From Trileptium ribeirensis (Eukaryota > Nematoda > Enoplea > Enoplida > Thoracostomopsidae), in assembly GCA_030248225.1 (NCBI GenBank), contig JASANE010030014.1, positions 1-64,000 on the forward strand: a stretch of 64,000 bases of DNA, given 5' to 3'. The notes beneath the pieces are model-generated. The model was not told the DNA's origin. It did no database searches and worked only from the letters and a program-made list of their open reading frames with translations. Below are positions 45,200-58,900 of the stretch, piece by piece. The translations under genes were made by a program, and so were the position numbers. The first letter of the stretch is position 1, and each line of letters opens with the position of its first letter.

Positions 45200-48100
45200 T
45201 GCCTCGCAAGCGAGCTTCACTAGTATATATAACATTTTAAAAAATATTGTGTCACGTCTGCTAAGCTAACGACTTTATGTTAAATGCGGTCTATTGGAAC
45301 CCATAAGCTATCCGAAGATATAAAGTACCTCAGCTATTTGAAGGTTAAGGATCAAACTCCATAAAATAAAGGTGCCAATTTCAACAACTATTGAGTAAAT
45401 ATTTTATATTTGTACTTTTAGCACGAAATAATAAAAGACAAAAATATATACGTTTGATATCATAAAAGCTTCAACTTCCTTTCTGCTCGCGACAAACTAC
45501 TCATATATATTTTTTGAACATTTTGCAAGAAATGGATGATATGGATAGTAAAAAACCTTCTTCGTCCTTTCAAAATTACAAAAAGATACAACATTAATTC
45601 TTCATTTTATATTTTCCACAAAACTCTTTGTTAACAACAATATTGAAGCATAAAATATACACAGCTATTCTAGCTGGAGATAAAGCTGTTGAAAATTTTC
45701 AATCGAGTCTAGAACTCGACATCGTATGTCGAATCCACCTTTAACGACAAGACAACTTATCTAGAGCCAAACTTTTTATAAGTCCCAATTAAGGAATCTT
45801 AGCGTTTTCAAGACATGCTATGTTATTGTTGAACCATCTGGATACAAATGAAAATGTTTGGAAACTATTCGAATTGTTTTATTTAATTATGTAGTGGAAA
45901 CTTAAAAGGATATATTTTGTTTTTGAAGTGTATATATTATGATTCGTGTAGATAATAAGTCCACTAGAGAAGTTATAATTTCGAGGTTACCGTCAGCTCG
46001 TGGCATAGTAATAGATTAATTCCTGGCCCTAGTATAGACAAATTTGAAAAACTATATCACATGGGAAAATGGACGTTCCAAAAACAAAAGTTGCTGTCGG
46101 TGCAGTATTGCTAGAACTCTTTTTAAGTAACCTTTATTCAGTACGTTGTAAGCTCTGAATGTCAATTTTTTTCGAAACATGAAAAATTTTATATTATACA
46201 ACCACATAAATACCATATTCGATCATGAGTGGTCCAGCGTGAATTGAAAACGTGAATTCAAGAGTAAAATTTGCATAGCTCGAAAAAACCGCAAAATAAA
46301 AATGCTTACAGCAGCGCCATATAAGCAAGGTCAATGCTGTTTGTGTACCTAAAATCGACATCATCAAGACTCAAACATATACAGAAATAACACTATTTTA
46401 ACAAAATTTTGTAAGTCATAAACCCAAAAAAACCTGGCCATAATGTGAATTAGCTTCATTCATACCGAAAGTTATACCCAACACCATTGATAATTTATAC
46501 CAAAGATCAAAATTTTGACGCACGACCCGGCACAAAAACTGGCCTTGTTGACCGCTGTACAAAACAGTACCGGGTGACCCCACGCGATCCGTTCCAAAAA
46601 TTAAAGAGTCAACTTATGCAACGTTTATGTATATGCAATAGATGTGCTGTGTACTTTGATACCATGACGCACTTTTACATTTCAGTATAGCTTTTTAAAT
46701 TCAGATACGAATACGAATAAGACAAATATGAACAAGAGCGATGTCTACTTAAAAATCTAGTAGGTCTTATATCCTATGCATAGAACAGCATATTCTGAGT
46801 TTTCAGTTTAATTTGTTTCGCATAGTTAACTCGTCATATTCTCAAACGTATCTACTACATTTTAAAATATCGGCGGTTGATACAAATTTTGTGATACAGC
46901 CAGAACACTTTGGGTTCGATTGAAGAATTCTACGTCACGGTCATTTCACATTGTTCATTATATTTTAACCGGTTACCTCATGATTTAGTTTGCATTTCGA
47001 ATATCGCTGAAGAAACTGCTACTGCTGCGATGAATAGAACCCGAACCGTCCGGGTTAGAGTTGCGCTCGCCAACCACTGAGCTACGACGACGCTGTTGCT
47101 GGGGTACTTATGGCTCCTCACTACGCCAGCGAATAACAACGCGCAGTCAAACACACGATGCTCAACAAACGCTGTAATGTATTAAGTTACTTCGGAGGGA
47201 CTACATGCGTTAAAGTGTTAACGCTACGCGCTAAATCCAACCAACGATTTTTAATACTGATCAACACATTGTGGCTTTGGAATCTTAAACGTATAATCTA
47301 ATATCAACGCTTAGCACTGTTATACCACAGCAAGCTACAGCGTTCCTCAGGTTCAGAAAATGTGACGCTGCTAAGTGTTCTTTTAAAGTGAAAATTATGG
47401 CGCTGGCTCAAGTAGGCCGATGCTAGGTAGTAAGCAAGCCAGGCCAAATTGTTGAAAGCTGCGGGCGCGCGGGCCGACCTCGGTTTAGAACGGGCGGCGC
47501 ATAAATTTTTGGCCCGTTCTCATCTTTAACCTATACTTGATTCGGTCAATTTAAACTGTTGCTAAAGATATATTTGAAGCTTTCACTGCAACAGATAGTC
47601 GCGTATAACTGTTCGTGCATTTTTAGCAGAAAACAGTTTTAGCTGTGATAGTGAGGTAGTTAAAACACGACACATCGTATGAGAGCTCGCGTGAGCTGCA
47701 GTTTTGTTGTTTGGATAACAGCTGCTAGTCATGTCTTGCCGGAAAATAACACAAATAAAATGCTCTAAAACTTCCACCAGAAACTACGATGGTTCAAAAA
47801 TTGCAAAAGTTTGATTATTATTATTATTATAATTATTGATTGGTAATATGATATAAATTTATAATTGAAATTGATTTTGAGCCAACCGGCAACATCGGCG
47901 TTTGAAATATCGCAACCAAAACTGATTTAAAATATATATATTTTATTTGTGAAATGTCAAATATTACAAACCTGTATGGCTCAGATAAAAGAATATACAA
48001 CTAGATGAGGTATGATTTGAAGCAATTTTAGTTGTGTAGACTTAACGACAGCGCCAACCCAGGCTAGCACTTTGGCTTGGCGTAATACTGCTTCAAACAC

Positions 48101-49179
48101 TTAAGCATCTCATTCCTTTATCTAGAGTCATATATAATAATATACTAAGCGATTTGGTCGGCGAATTCCCATTTACCGTGAACGTTGTTGGACTTTAATG
48201 GTAATTGCAAAACGGAGAAACAAAAAAGAAAAACAACAAGCAAAAAGAGAAACAAAGATAAAATCAACAAGCAAAATTAGAAGCAGAATCTTCAAGGTCA
48301 GCTATATAATAAAGTGCAATTATATTAGTGGCCATAAGATTATAATGCAGTAACGAGCAGAAATTGGTCTGGACCGTCGGCATCGCAACCGTCGGCTTGG
48401 ACATAGCCAAAAGTAGAAGGCATAACTAGGTGACTCTATCTTTGCGGCAAAATAGCATAATGGGTTATGCATTCTTTCTATAATGCTGTGGATTTGGTAC
48501 AAAAATTAAATATTTTTCTTGAATTTACTACGCTGAAGACCCAACGATGTTTGGGAAAAACGATGTCTTCGGATCACAAATCAAAAACATTTGAAATCAT
48601 AATAAAAACCTTAGAATACAAGCATATTACTGGCGAAAATAGCATGGTAATATTATAGAACTGTATTATTAGACTTCGTCGAATTAATTTGGCAGCTCAG
48701 TCAAGATTATAGCCGATGATACCCTCCTGCGACCTAGGACCTCAAGCATGTATAAACACCATCAAGTTAAATATAGTAGCGCATGGAAGAAAGAAGCGTT
48801 TGTATACATAGGTCCGCTACTATCTTTGTGTGGACACTTACAAATAATGACGAAATCAAAAATACGTTTTCTTTGGGACATGTTTTGTGAAGTAAAATAA
48901 TAAATATTATCTGACTTTGATTCATAAATTGATATGGTGTGATATTACTAATATCCATTGTAGCCTCTCAATACCATAAGAAAGATTAAACAAATCACAA
49001 GAATCCATTTATGGTTATCGCAGCCTTTCTTCCTTTGCCAAACAAATCCAATTGATTAAATTCACATAAGTGACATCGAAGACTTTAACTATTCATTGCT
49101 AGTCAGCTTTTTCTGCTTTTAATTAAATTATGTTTAGTTTAATTTTGCTTTAAATCGAGTTCAAGATACCAGCAAAACT
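45200..49179. other. No gene recognised; one tRNA-like SINE head
   Basis: AT-rich DNA with short open frames only. The only feature supported is the tRNA-like sequence at about 47030-47095. Confidence 0.45.
47030..47095 (-). mobile_element. tRNA-derived SINE head
   Basis: On the minus strand GTAGCTCAGTGGTTGG is a good A box, and CGGTTCGGGTTC about 30 bases later a B box. The spacing is a little short for a functional tRNA and the acceptor stem is not evident, so a SINE is more likely than a tRNA gene. The head differs from that of the 18965-19232 SINE. Confidence 0.6.
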
Positions 49180-52100
49180 TGAACAGGGACAAAACATAGG
49201 TACAATAGTTTAGGAGTGATGAGTATACGAAAATTTGACCTTTGTTCCACCAACCAAAAAGTGGTAAATATAGCGCTAAAATCTGCCATGTCACACTACA
49301 ACCCACACTATTTTGTGTGACAAAACAAAGATACAATAGTTTGGGAGTGATGAGTATACGAAAGTTTGACTTTTGTTCCACCGCCCAAAAAGTAGTAAAT
49401 ATAGCGCTAAAATCTACTGTGTTACACTACAACAGACATAATTATGTGTAACAAACTAAAAATACAATAGTTTGGGAGTGATGAGTATACGAAAGTTTGA
49501 GTTTTGTTCCACCGCCAAAAAAGTGGTAAATATAGCACTAAGATAGGCCATGTCACACTGCAACACACATAATTTTGTGTAACAAAACAAAGATACAATA
49601 GTTTGGGAGTGATGGGTATACGAAAGTTTGAGTTTTGTTCAACCGCCCAAAAGTGGTAAATATAGCACTAAAATCGGCCATGTCACAATGCAACCCACAC
49701 AATTTTGTGTGAAAAAACAAAGATACAATAGTTTGGGAGTGATGAGTATACGAAAGTTTAAGTTTTGGTCCACCGCACAAAAGGTGGTAAATATAGCGCT
49801 AAAATCTGCCATGTCAAACTACAACACACATAATTTTGTATAACAAAATAATAATACAATAGTTTGTGAGTGATGAGTATACGAAAGTTTGAGTTTCGTT
49901 TCACCGCCCAAAAAGTGGTAAATATAGCACTAAAATCTGCCATGTGATACTACAACACACATAATTTTGTGTAACAAAACAAAGATACAATAGTTTGGGA
50001 GTGATGAGTATACGAAAGTTTGAGTTTCGTTCCACCGCCCAAAAAGTGGTAACTATAGCGCTAAAATCTGCCATGTCACACTACAACACACATTATTTTG
50101 TGTAACAAAACAAAGATACAATAGTTTGGGAGTGATGAGTATACGAAAGTTTGACTTTTGTTCCACCGCCCAAAAGTGGTAAATATAGCACTAAAATAAA
50201 TCGTCCATGTCACACTACAACACACACAATTTTGTGTGACAAAACCAAGATACAATAGTTTGGGAGTAATGAGTGTACGAAAGTTTGAGTTTCGTTCCAC
50301 GGCCCAAAAAGTGGTAAATATAGCGCTAAAATCTGCCATGTCACACTACAACACACATAATTTTGTGTAACAAAACGAAGATACAATAGTTTGGGAGTGA
50401 TGAGTATACGAATGTTGAGTTTTGTTCCACCGCCCAAAAAAATGAAAATATAACGTTATAACCGGCCATGTCACACTAGAACCCACACGATTTTGTTTGA
50501 CAAAACAAAGATACAATAGTTTGAGAGTGATGAGTATACGAAACTTTGAGATTTGTTCCACCGCCCAAAAAGTGGTAAATATAGCGCTAAAATCTGCCAT
50601 GTTACACTACAACACACATAATTTTGTGTAACAAAATAAAAATACAATAGTTTGGGAGTGATGAGTATACGAAAGTTTGAGATTTGTTCCACCGCCCAAA
50701 AAGTGGCAAATATAGCGCTAAAATCTGCCATGTCACAATACAACATACATAATTTTGTGTAACAAAACAAAGATACAATAGTTTGGGAGTGATGAGTATA
50801 CGAAAGTTTGAGTTTAATTCCACCGCGCAAAAAGTGGTAAATATAGCGCTAAAATCTGCCATGTGACACTACAACACACATAATTTTGTGTAATAAAACA
50901 AAGATACTATAGTTTGGGAGTGATGAGCATACCAAAGTTTGAGCTTTGTTCCACCGCCCGAAAGGTGGTAAATATAGCGCTAAAATCTGCCATGTTACAC
51001 TACAACACACATAATTTGTGTAGCAAAACAAAGATACAATAGTTTGGGAGTGATGAGTTTACGAAAGTTTGAGTTTCGTTCCACCGCCCAAAAAGTGGTA
51101 AATATAGCAATAAAATCTGTCATGTCACACTACAACACACATAATTTTGTATAACAAAACAAAGATACAATAGTTTGTGAGTGATGAGTATACGAAAGTT
51201 TGAGTTTCGTTCCACCGCCCAAAAAGTGGTAAATATAGCACTAAAATCTGCCATTTGATACTACAACACACATAATTTTGTGTAACAAAACAAAGATACA
51301 ATAGTTTGGGAGTGATGAGTATACGAAAGTTTGACTTTTGTTCCACCGCCCAAAAGTGGTAAATATAGCAGTAAAATAAATCGTCCATGTCACACTACAA
51401 CACACACAATTTTGTGTGACAAAACCAAGATACAATAGTTTGGGAGTAATGAGTATACGAAAGTTTGAGATTCGTTCCACGGCCAAAAAAGTGGTATATA
51501 TAGCGCTAAAATCTGCCATGTCACACTACAACACACATAATTTTGTGTAACAAAACGAAGACACAATAGTTTGGGAGTGATGAGTATACGAAAGTTTGAG
51601 TCTTGTTCCACCGCCCAAAAAGTGGTAAATATAGCGCTAAAATCTGCCATGTCACACTACAACACACATAATTTTGTGTGATAAAACAAAAGTGCAATAG
51701 TTTGGGAGCGATGAGTATACGAATGTTGAGTTTTGTTCCACCGCCCAAAAAGTGGTAAATATAGCGCTAAAATCTGCCATGTCACACTACAACACACATA
51801 ATTTTGTGTAACAAAACGAAGACACAATAGTTTGGGAGTGATGAGTTTACGAAAGTTTGAATTTCGTTCCACCGCCCAAAAAGTGGTAAATATAGCGATA
51901 AAATCTGTCATGTCACACTACAACACACATAATTTTGTGTAATAAAACAAAGATACTATAGTTTGGGAGTGATGAGCATACCAAAGTTTGAGCTTTGTTC
52001 CACCGCCCAAAAAGTGGTAAATATAGCGCTAAAATCTGCCATGTTACACTACAACACACATAATTTGTGTAGCAAAACAAAGATACAATAGTTTGGGAGT

Positions 52101-53105
52101 GATGAGTTTACGAAAGTTTGAGTTTCGTTCCACCGCCCAAAAAGTGGTAAATATAGCGATAAAATCTGTCATGTCACACTACAACACACATAATTTTGTA
52201 TAACAAAACAAAGATACAATAGTTTGGGAGTGATGAGTTTACGAAAGTTTGAGTTTCGTTCCACCGCCCAAAAAGTGGTAAATATAGCGATAAAATCTGT
52301 CATGTCACACTACAACACACATAATTTTGTATAACAAAACAAAGATACAATAGTTTGGGAGTGATGAGTTTACGAAAGTTTGAGTTTCGTTCCACCGCCC
52401 AAAAAGTGGTAAATATAGCGATAAAATCTGTCATGTCACACTACAACACACATAATTTTGTATAACAAAACAAAGATACAATAGTTTGTGAGTGATGAGT
52501 ATACGAAAGTTTGAGTTTCGTTCCACCGCCCAAAAAGTGGTAAATATAGCACTAAAATCTGCCATTTGATACTACAACACACATAATTTTGTGTAACAAA
52601 ACAAAGATACAATAGTTTGGGAGTGATGAGTATACGAAAGTTTGACTTTTGTTCCACCGCCCAAAAGTGGTAAATATAGCACTAAAATAAATCGTCCATG
52701 TCACACTACAACACACACAATTTTGTGTGACAAAACCAAGATACAATAGTTTGGGAGTAATGAGTATACGAAAGTTTGAGATTCGTTCCACGGCCCAAAA
52801 AGTGGTAAATATAGCGCTAAAATCTGCCATGTCACACTACAACACACATAATTTTGTGTAACAAAACGAAGACACAATAGTTTGGGAGTGATGAGTATAC
52901 GAAAGTTTGAGTCTTGTTCCACCGCCCAAAAAGTGGTAAATATAGCGCTAAAATCTGCCATGTCACACTACAACGCACATCATTTTGTGTGACAAAACAA
53001 AAGTGCAATAGTTTGGGAGCGATGAGAATACGAAAGTTGAGTTTTGTTCGACCGCCCAAACAATGGAAATATAACGTTATAATCGGCCATGTCACACTAC
53101 AGTTT
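49180..53105. repeat. Satellite array, 131-bp monomer, about 30 copies
   Basis: The phrase TACAATAGTTTGGGAGTGAT recurs every 131 bp (for example 49332 and 49463). Monomers share GTTCCACCGCCCAAAAAGTG, AAATATAGCGCTAAAATCTG and ACACACATAATTTTGTGT, the last able to form a short hairpin. A diagnostic variant (TAAAATAAATCG) recurs at 50192, 51372 and 52683, that is, 9 and then 10 monomers apart, so there is higher-order structure. Consecutive monomers at about 52079-52480 are nearly identical. All minus-strand open frames here are repeat artefacts. Confidence 0.97.
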
Positions 53106-54852
53106 TGTGTAATATCAGTGGTACAATCTTATTTTATTCCGGGGTGTATGACAGGGTTATACCAATGGTACAAAAAATGGATTTTAGAAAGTAAACCAAC
53201 AAGTTGATCCTTCTATCCTTTAAACGAGTGTTACGGCAGCATGATTGATCACAATATTTTTGCAATATATTTTCATCTCATTTACTACAGGATATTTGTG
53301 CTACGACAAACGCACTTAACTGCTCGTATATTTGATAAACTACAGAAAGCAACAATAGTAATCACTTACAACTGCACAACATTATCGTGAAGCTATGCGA
53401 TCTGCCAAAAATTGAGCAAAAATCTATAGAAAATAAAATTCTGGCAGAAATTTTAAAAGAAAAATACAATTTACACTTGAAACGATACGATCTGTCTGCT
53501 TCGGCTTCGTAATCTGTACCAATGGAGAACTACTGACAATATGTTGCCACTTTACCTTTTCCGGTTATCGGCAATGACATGGCACACCCAAAATTTGCTG
53601 ACAAAAACTAATATCTGTATGGCATCAATAATAAATTTTCAAACAGATTTCTTGACAGATTCTGTCGTTTTGAAAAACATTTTCATTTAAGCACAGGTTA
53701 ATAACGGTTTAAAGCACTTAAACTTTGATGGTCAAAGTTTTCTATGCTTGCAAATGGTTCTGTGCGTGCCGTAAAATAGTCTTGTCTGTCTTTGCAAACA
53801 TGAATTGCCGTGATTATCTGCTAACTTTGTGAAAATTGCCGCTATTTACATCGATGACTGTTTATTCAGGTTAAATTGAATATATTTTTGACGAAAAATA
53901 GCACAATTAAATTCCATTGATACGAAGTATAATTTTTCCAACTTCATTTTTGTCATCAAAGCAAAATCGTTCGATATAAATGCAGACAATTTGATAAATC
54001 TAAAATGGTTTCCCCATTGTTATATATTCAAGTTATTGGACTGTATATTGCAAAGTCTATGTTTGTTATGGCTATTGAGACGTATGCTTCGTACGGCTAA
54101 ATAAAATCCCTTAAAGTATATACAATATGAAATAAAAGGCTGAATTCTAATTTGTTGTACAAAATAAGACATTAATGAATATCTTATAAACTACATGGTA
54201 AAAAGTATGCATGTGCGAAACGTTTACGTGGCTAGTGTATAAAGCGTTTTCTCGTAGATTCATATTTGTTAGTAATGTTGCTTTTGATTTTTCACCACCA
54301 TCCCACTGGCTAATGCTGCATAAGATATTTAATCGCACTAAGCGTAACACAATATACATGCATTGAACACAAGACATGCATGTGTTACACAATACATCAC
54401 GCTGAACTACGTATTCGCAATATAAGCTAAATTCCTGAATACATATAAACATATAAGGTAAATTAGCACTGTTATGTTAATACACAAATTCATTATGACT
54501 ATCACAGGTTGACTTTGTTTTCATCTTTTGTCAGACTGTTTATAATTGCTTATGTTGCATTCTGTTGCCAATAATGGAATACATTGCGCGCCCGCCAACA
54601 AGTATCGGCGGAGGATTAAAAAATAAGGAGGGAGAAATATCCCTGCTTCGACCGCCCTGATTTAAGCGCAAATCTAAAAATTTATGGTAGTATATATTGC
54701 TAAATTGGTATAACCTAATTTACCTTTAATTAGCATCACAGACGCATACGAAATCTTAGCCATCCCAAATTCACGTATTACATCTTTGAAAAGATAATGA
54801 CACCTAAGAAAAGTCAATAATATCTCTAAAAATATACTCACTAAGAAAAGCC

Positions 54853-54996
54853 CTCGGAGATACCTGTAAGTCTGTGGTGACGTGCCTGTTTATCCTCTAA
54901 CTGACAGAGATTTTCTGGCGAGCTCTCGGAGATACCTGTATGTCTGTGGTGACGTGCCTGTTTATCCTCTAACTGACAGAGATTTTCTGGCGAGCC
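54853..54996. repeat. Two tandem copies of a 72-bp unit
   Basis: CTCGGAGATACCTGTAAGTC and CTCGGAGATACCTGTATGTC start two copies that are nearly identical. On the minus strand the unit is 24 codons long and in frame, giving a doubled peptide containing PENLCQLEDKQARHHR within an 80-codon frame. This may be a real exon, but there is no other support. Confidence 0.8.
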
Positions 54997-57900
54997 ATTA
55001 CAATTGCTTTGACATACTAGTCTTATAACGGTCAATTTTTTAAAGAAAACTCGATGTAGATGTCTTTTCAGGTTGCTCAATTAGTTACTTATTGGACAGC
55101 TGTGAGCATACGTTCTTGGTATTGTCGCCAGTTAATTCTTGTTATTGTGCTTTGCTTTAGATTTATCCATCGCTTTTGACTTCGCAAGTGCAGTAAAGTG
55201 AAAAAATACACATAAATCCTGACAGCTGTACTCATGCAATGGGTACTAACGAATTTGTTTACTCAGGTTACTGCCCAAAACGATAATGTGATTCTTTCGT
55301 TACCTCGCACAACCTGTACTCGAAAATATGAATATTAATGGGACACAGTCTAAAATAATATGCTCTGTAGAAAATTTGAGTTATGTCACTACGATAGTTG
55401 AGCTGATTATGCGTCTGAAATGCACTTATCACCATTCCCTCCTTAAATTTACAACTTGAATAGACTAAGTATACGAATTCCACAAAAGTAACGAATACTC
55501 TTCAAATAGGCCAAATCATGCAGCGTTTACGTCATAAACTGCCCACCCCGTGTAACTTTCGTCTCTTGTATATTCACAACCATACCGTGGTGCTCGGTAA
55601 AGATGCGTGGAGAAAACTCCACATGTCAGGCAATTTATAACGAAAATGTTACATCAAGTCGAGGATTACAGTTAAAAAGCGTTCTGTATATTTACAAAGA
55701 AACAAGTATTCCTTTCATTGCTGCGTTCTATAGTAAAAAATCACATTACTGAACGGAGGAAATATGCAGATGGTGTCAGTGCATGTAATGCTAAACAACA
55801 TGTCACTGTAATCGAAATGACTTTACAGGAAATTCACACTTGTTATTAAAAAATATACTGCGGCTAAACTTCAACCGCCTGTGATGCTGCGGTCATGACG
55901 TCTGTTTATCGCGTTCCGCAGTGGTTTTTAGCATTAGCGATGCATTTTATCAAATTGGTAAGATTCTTTCATTATAATATGCTATAAATAATACCTTTTT
56001 CTTGAAAATATTATAGCTCGGTCTATATTGTATAGAGCTTACTTTTTGACAGTCAAACTTGCTATATTTATATGTAACTATTAATCAATGCTGCAAAGTT
56101 TAACAAACCGTATCCACGAAACAAAGCAAGACTATGCCTTATTTTCCTGGACTACTACGTGCTTCATTGTTTGGGCATTTTCATTGAGCACATGAGAGGA
56201 ACTGTATTGTTGACAAGGATGTGGCGCTATATCCATCGAAAGAAATAGCTTTAATGTGGGCGGTAGCTCCCAATCCTGACTTAGTCTTAGTTTAGTATAA
56301 AGCTCATATAAATACCACAGCTTAGGCTAAGGCTCTAGCTTAGGCTTAGTATATCGAGCCTGCATGTAGCTTCAAGGTCACGTATCTTTTAAATCTCAAC
56401 ACTGCGAAAAGAAAGCCAACATATCTTTTCAATCTTAACACTGCGAAAGCTATAACAAGTAAATGATTTAAATTCTGTATACTTGTTATACTTGTAACTC
56501 TACAGTTTATAAAACGGTACTAAAACTTGCTACTTGCCGGTGGGTGTTTTTTGTCACTGGAGAACCTTATTCCAAAACTGTAATAATTGCTTCACTATAA
56601 TGGAATACCGCCTGTCCAACCGAAATAATTCACCAGACCTACTTGGCCTGGTATGCTCTTTGCTTAACTGTTTTATGGTCGTTACTAGCATATGAAATTA
56701 TGTAAAATTACTACTATATGAAACTATGCAAAATTATTTTATGATGCATCCCCTAAAAATTTGTAACTTGAGATCAGACGCTCTCGGCATAGGTATGTTA
56801 TGGTCAAAATCCCAGCTTAAGAAGTATCGAGATTTTTGTTCGTTTTGCTGCCAACAATCCTATCCTTTCTTTTTCTACCATTTATGTATTTTTTGGTATT
56901 GTATTCACATTATCTCTTTTGACATGGCATACATTCCAAGTCCTTTTATTGTAAGTTAGAAAAATGAAGTTTCTAATCACCATTTTCGCGCCCTCCTAAC
57001 TTCTCGCATAATCCAAAACTTTAGAAGTAGTCTACGCCATTGTTACAACCGATGTATTAGAGTCTGTTCGGGTATGTAACCGCCAATAACGTGTCAAATC
57101 AGTAGAACATTGAAAGCCTAATATTCGCTATTCTAATAGCATTCGAATAAATGTTTGTTTCTATAGTACTAAAAATCACTGTTTTATTGTTATTAAAACA
57201 ATATTTTTGTGTCTTTTCAATCAAATTTTGTCTTTACTTAGCTGCTAAACATGAATAATGGGTTTTTGACGGTATACAGCATGGACCGCTATTATACAAT
57301 ATCCGGCTTAATGTCATACATTGAACGTGAAATACTTATAATTAATAGAATGAAGCCTATGAAATGGAGTTAGCCACAGAAACATATTTATGCATATTTT
57401 GACCGGCGGTGACCTTGTTAGTGGGCAGCTTGTGTTTCGGAAAAGACGGTGTAAATCGCTATCAACTACCGTTACTGTACTGCCAAAGACAATCCAACAG
57501 TTTGTAATTATGTGTCATTCACAATGATATGTGCGCATATCCTGCACACTGTTATGTACAGGCGCGAAGTTCATGCTACATGTTCAAAACCAATGCCGTA
57601 TCAGATAATGTCGTAGCTGCCACCATATGCAAGCAGCAACCGAAGCTTGTGATCACGCTGTGTAGCAACAACAAGAGTTGCTACTGCAAAAATGTAGCCA
57701 CAATGTCAACCTATAGGCGCCTGTTGTAACACGGAAAGCCTACATTCATCGATGTGGATGCTGCTATTTATTCACTTGCTCTTGCACACACTTCAGTTCA
57801 ATAAATATGTATTGAATTTTACGTTGCACATGCAGTAAGAAGGTTGAAATTTTCCAGCAACGGTACATTTTAAGAAAGCCTTTTCCAGAAAATGAGAAAA

Positions 57901-58599
57901 TTTAAAAATTAACCCCATGCGTATATATAGTACTGTACACCTGTTACAATACTAAAATTACGAGATGCATCGGTGAGTTCGTTGAGTTAGCAGGATCATC
58001 TGAATTGTATTTGATTAAAAACCCATACCTTGTAAAATCAAACCGGTATAAAATTGTCCACTTAAGGGCAAAAGGCTAGAATGCACTGAAAGCAAATCTG
58101 GAAGAAGATGATTGGCACATTGGCGTCTATTTAAAATGGTTAAAAGGCTAAAATTATTCCTTTAAACAACTATTCATAGAACCAGCCGAATTTTCATTGG
58201 GCTCCGATGACTTCACTTTTGTTCTTTAATGAAACGGAGTTTCTTCTTTTAACTTTATTATAGACAGAAATCGTAAAAATACCGTATGAATAAATTTTAC
58301 AGATATTTTTATTTGATCACAAACTCAGTCTATTCTTCCCCTTTCGTTAGACGTCAAATCAGTAGATCTTGTCGTCCGGGTCAAAATAGACTCAAAGGAG
58401 TCAACAGTCATATTTTTGAAATTTGGCCATCCTGGTATCTAGCTTTTGCGTCCAACATAGGCTTCACAGCGAAAAAGAGAGACCACCTTCCATCAGCTCA
58501 TCGAAAGCTACCACTTTTTTTGCCAGGCGACACCCTGGGACGCTATGGCTGCAAACAAGGTATGTCGACCCATTTTCACGCTGCATCATTTTTTGCTTT

Positions 58600-58900
58600 G
58601 TGACACTTTATTGCGGAGAGCAAGCGTTACGCAATCGTAATATAGTATTTCGAGCACGCTTAATGCAACGGCATTATCTTCGTAAACCTATGGTTGCTGC
58701 ATGATATCGTTCCATATGGTGTGATTTAGGGTCTGCAACCAAGTTCTCACAGAGAACATTTTTGCATTTGTATAATTTTCTTGCGGAGTGCGAGCGTTAA
58801 AGCATTCTTATGTAGGTTTTCAAGCACACGCAACACGACAGTATTCAAGGCCGAGAACCGTAGTTGCTGTACTGTGTCATTGCGAGATTGTGGGTAAGCT
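58600..58900. repeat. Diverged tandem duplication, about 171-bp unit
   Basis: TTGCGGAGAGCAAGCGTTA (58610) and TTGCGGAGTGCGAGCGTTA (58781) start two similar segments that continue through GTTGCTG. Confidence 0.65.

Noticed and set aside
49180..53105. Could the regular array be a CRISPR?
   Set aside because: Monomers are contiguous 131-bp repeats without unique spacers, in animal DNA.
49139..53207. Many minus-strand open frames with similar peptides
   Set aside because: They are translations of the 131-bp satellite. Its length not being a multiple of three moves the frame every unit.
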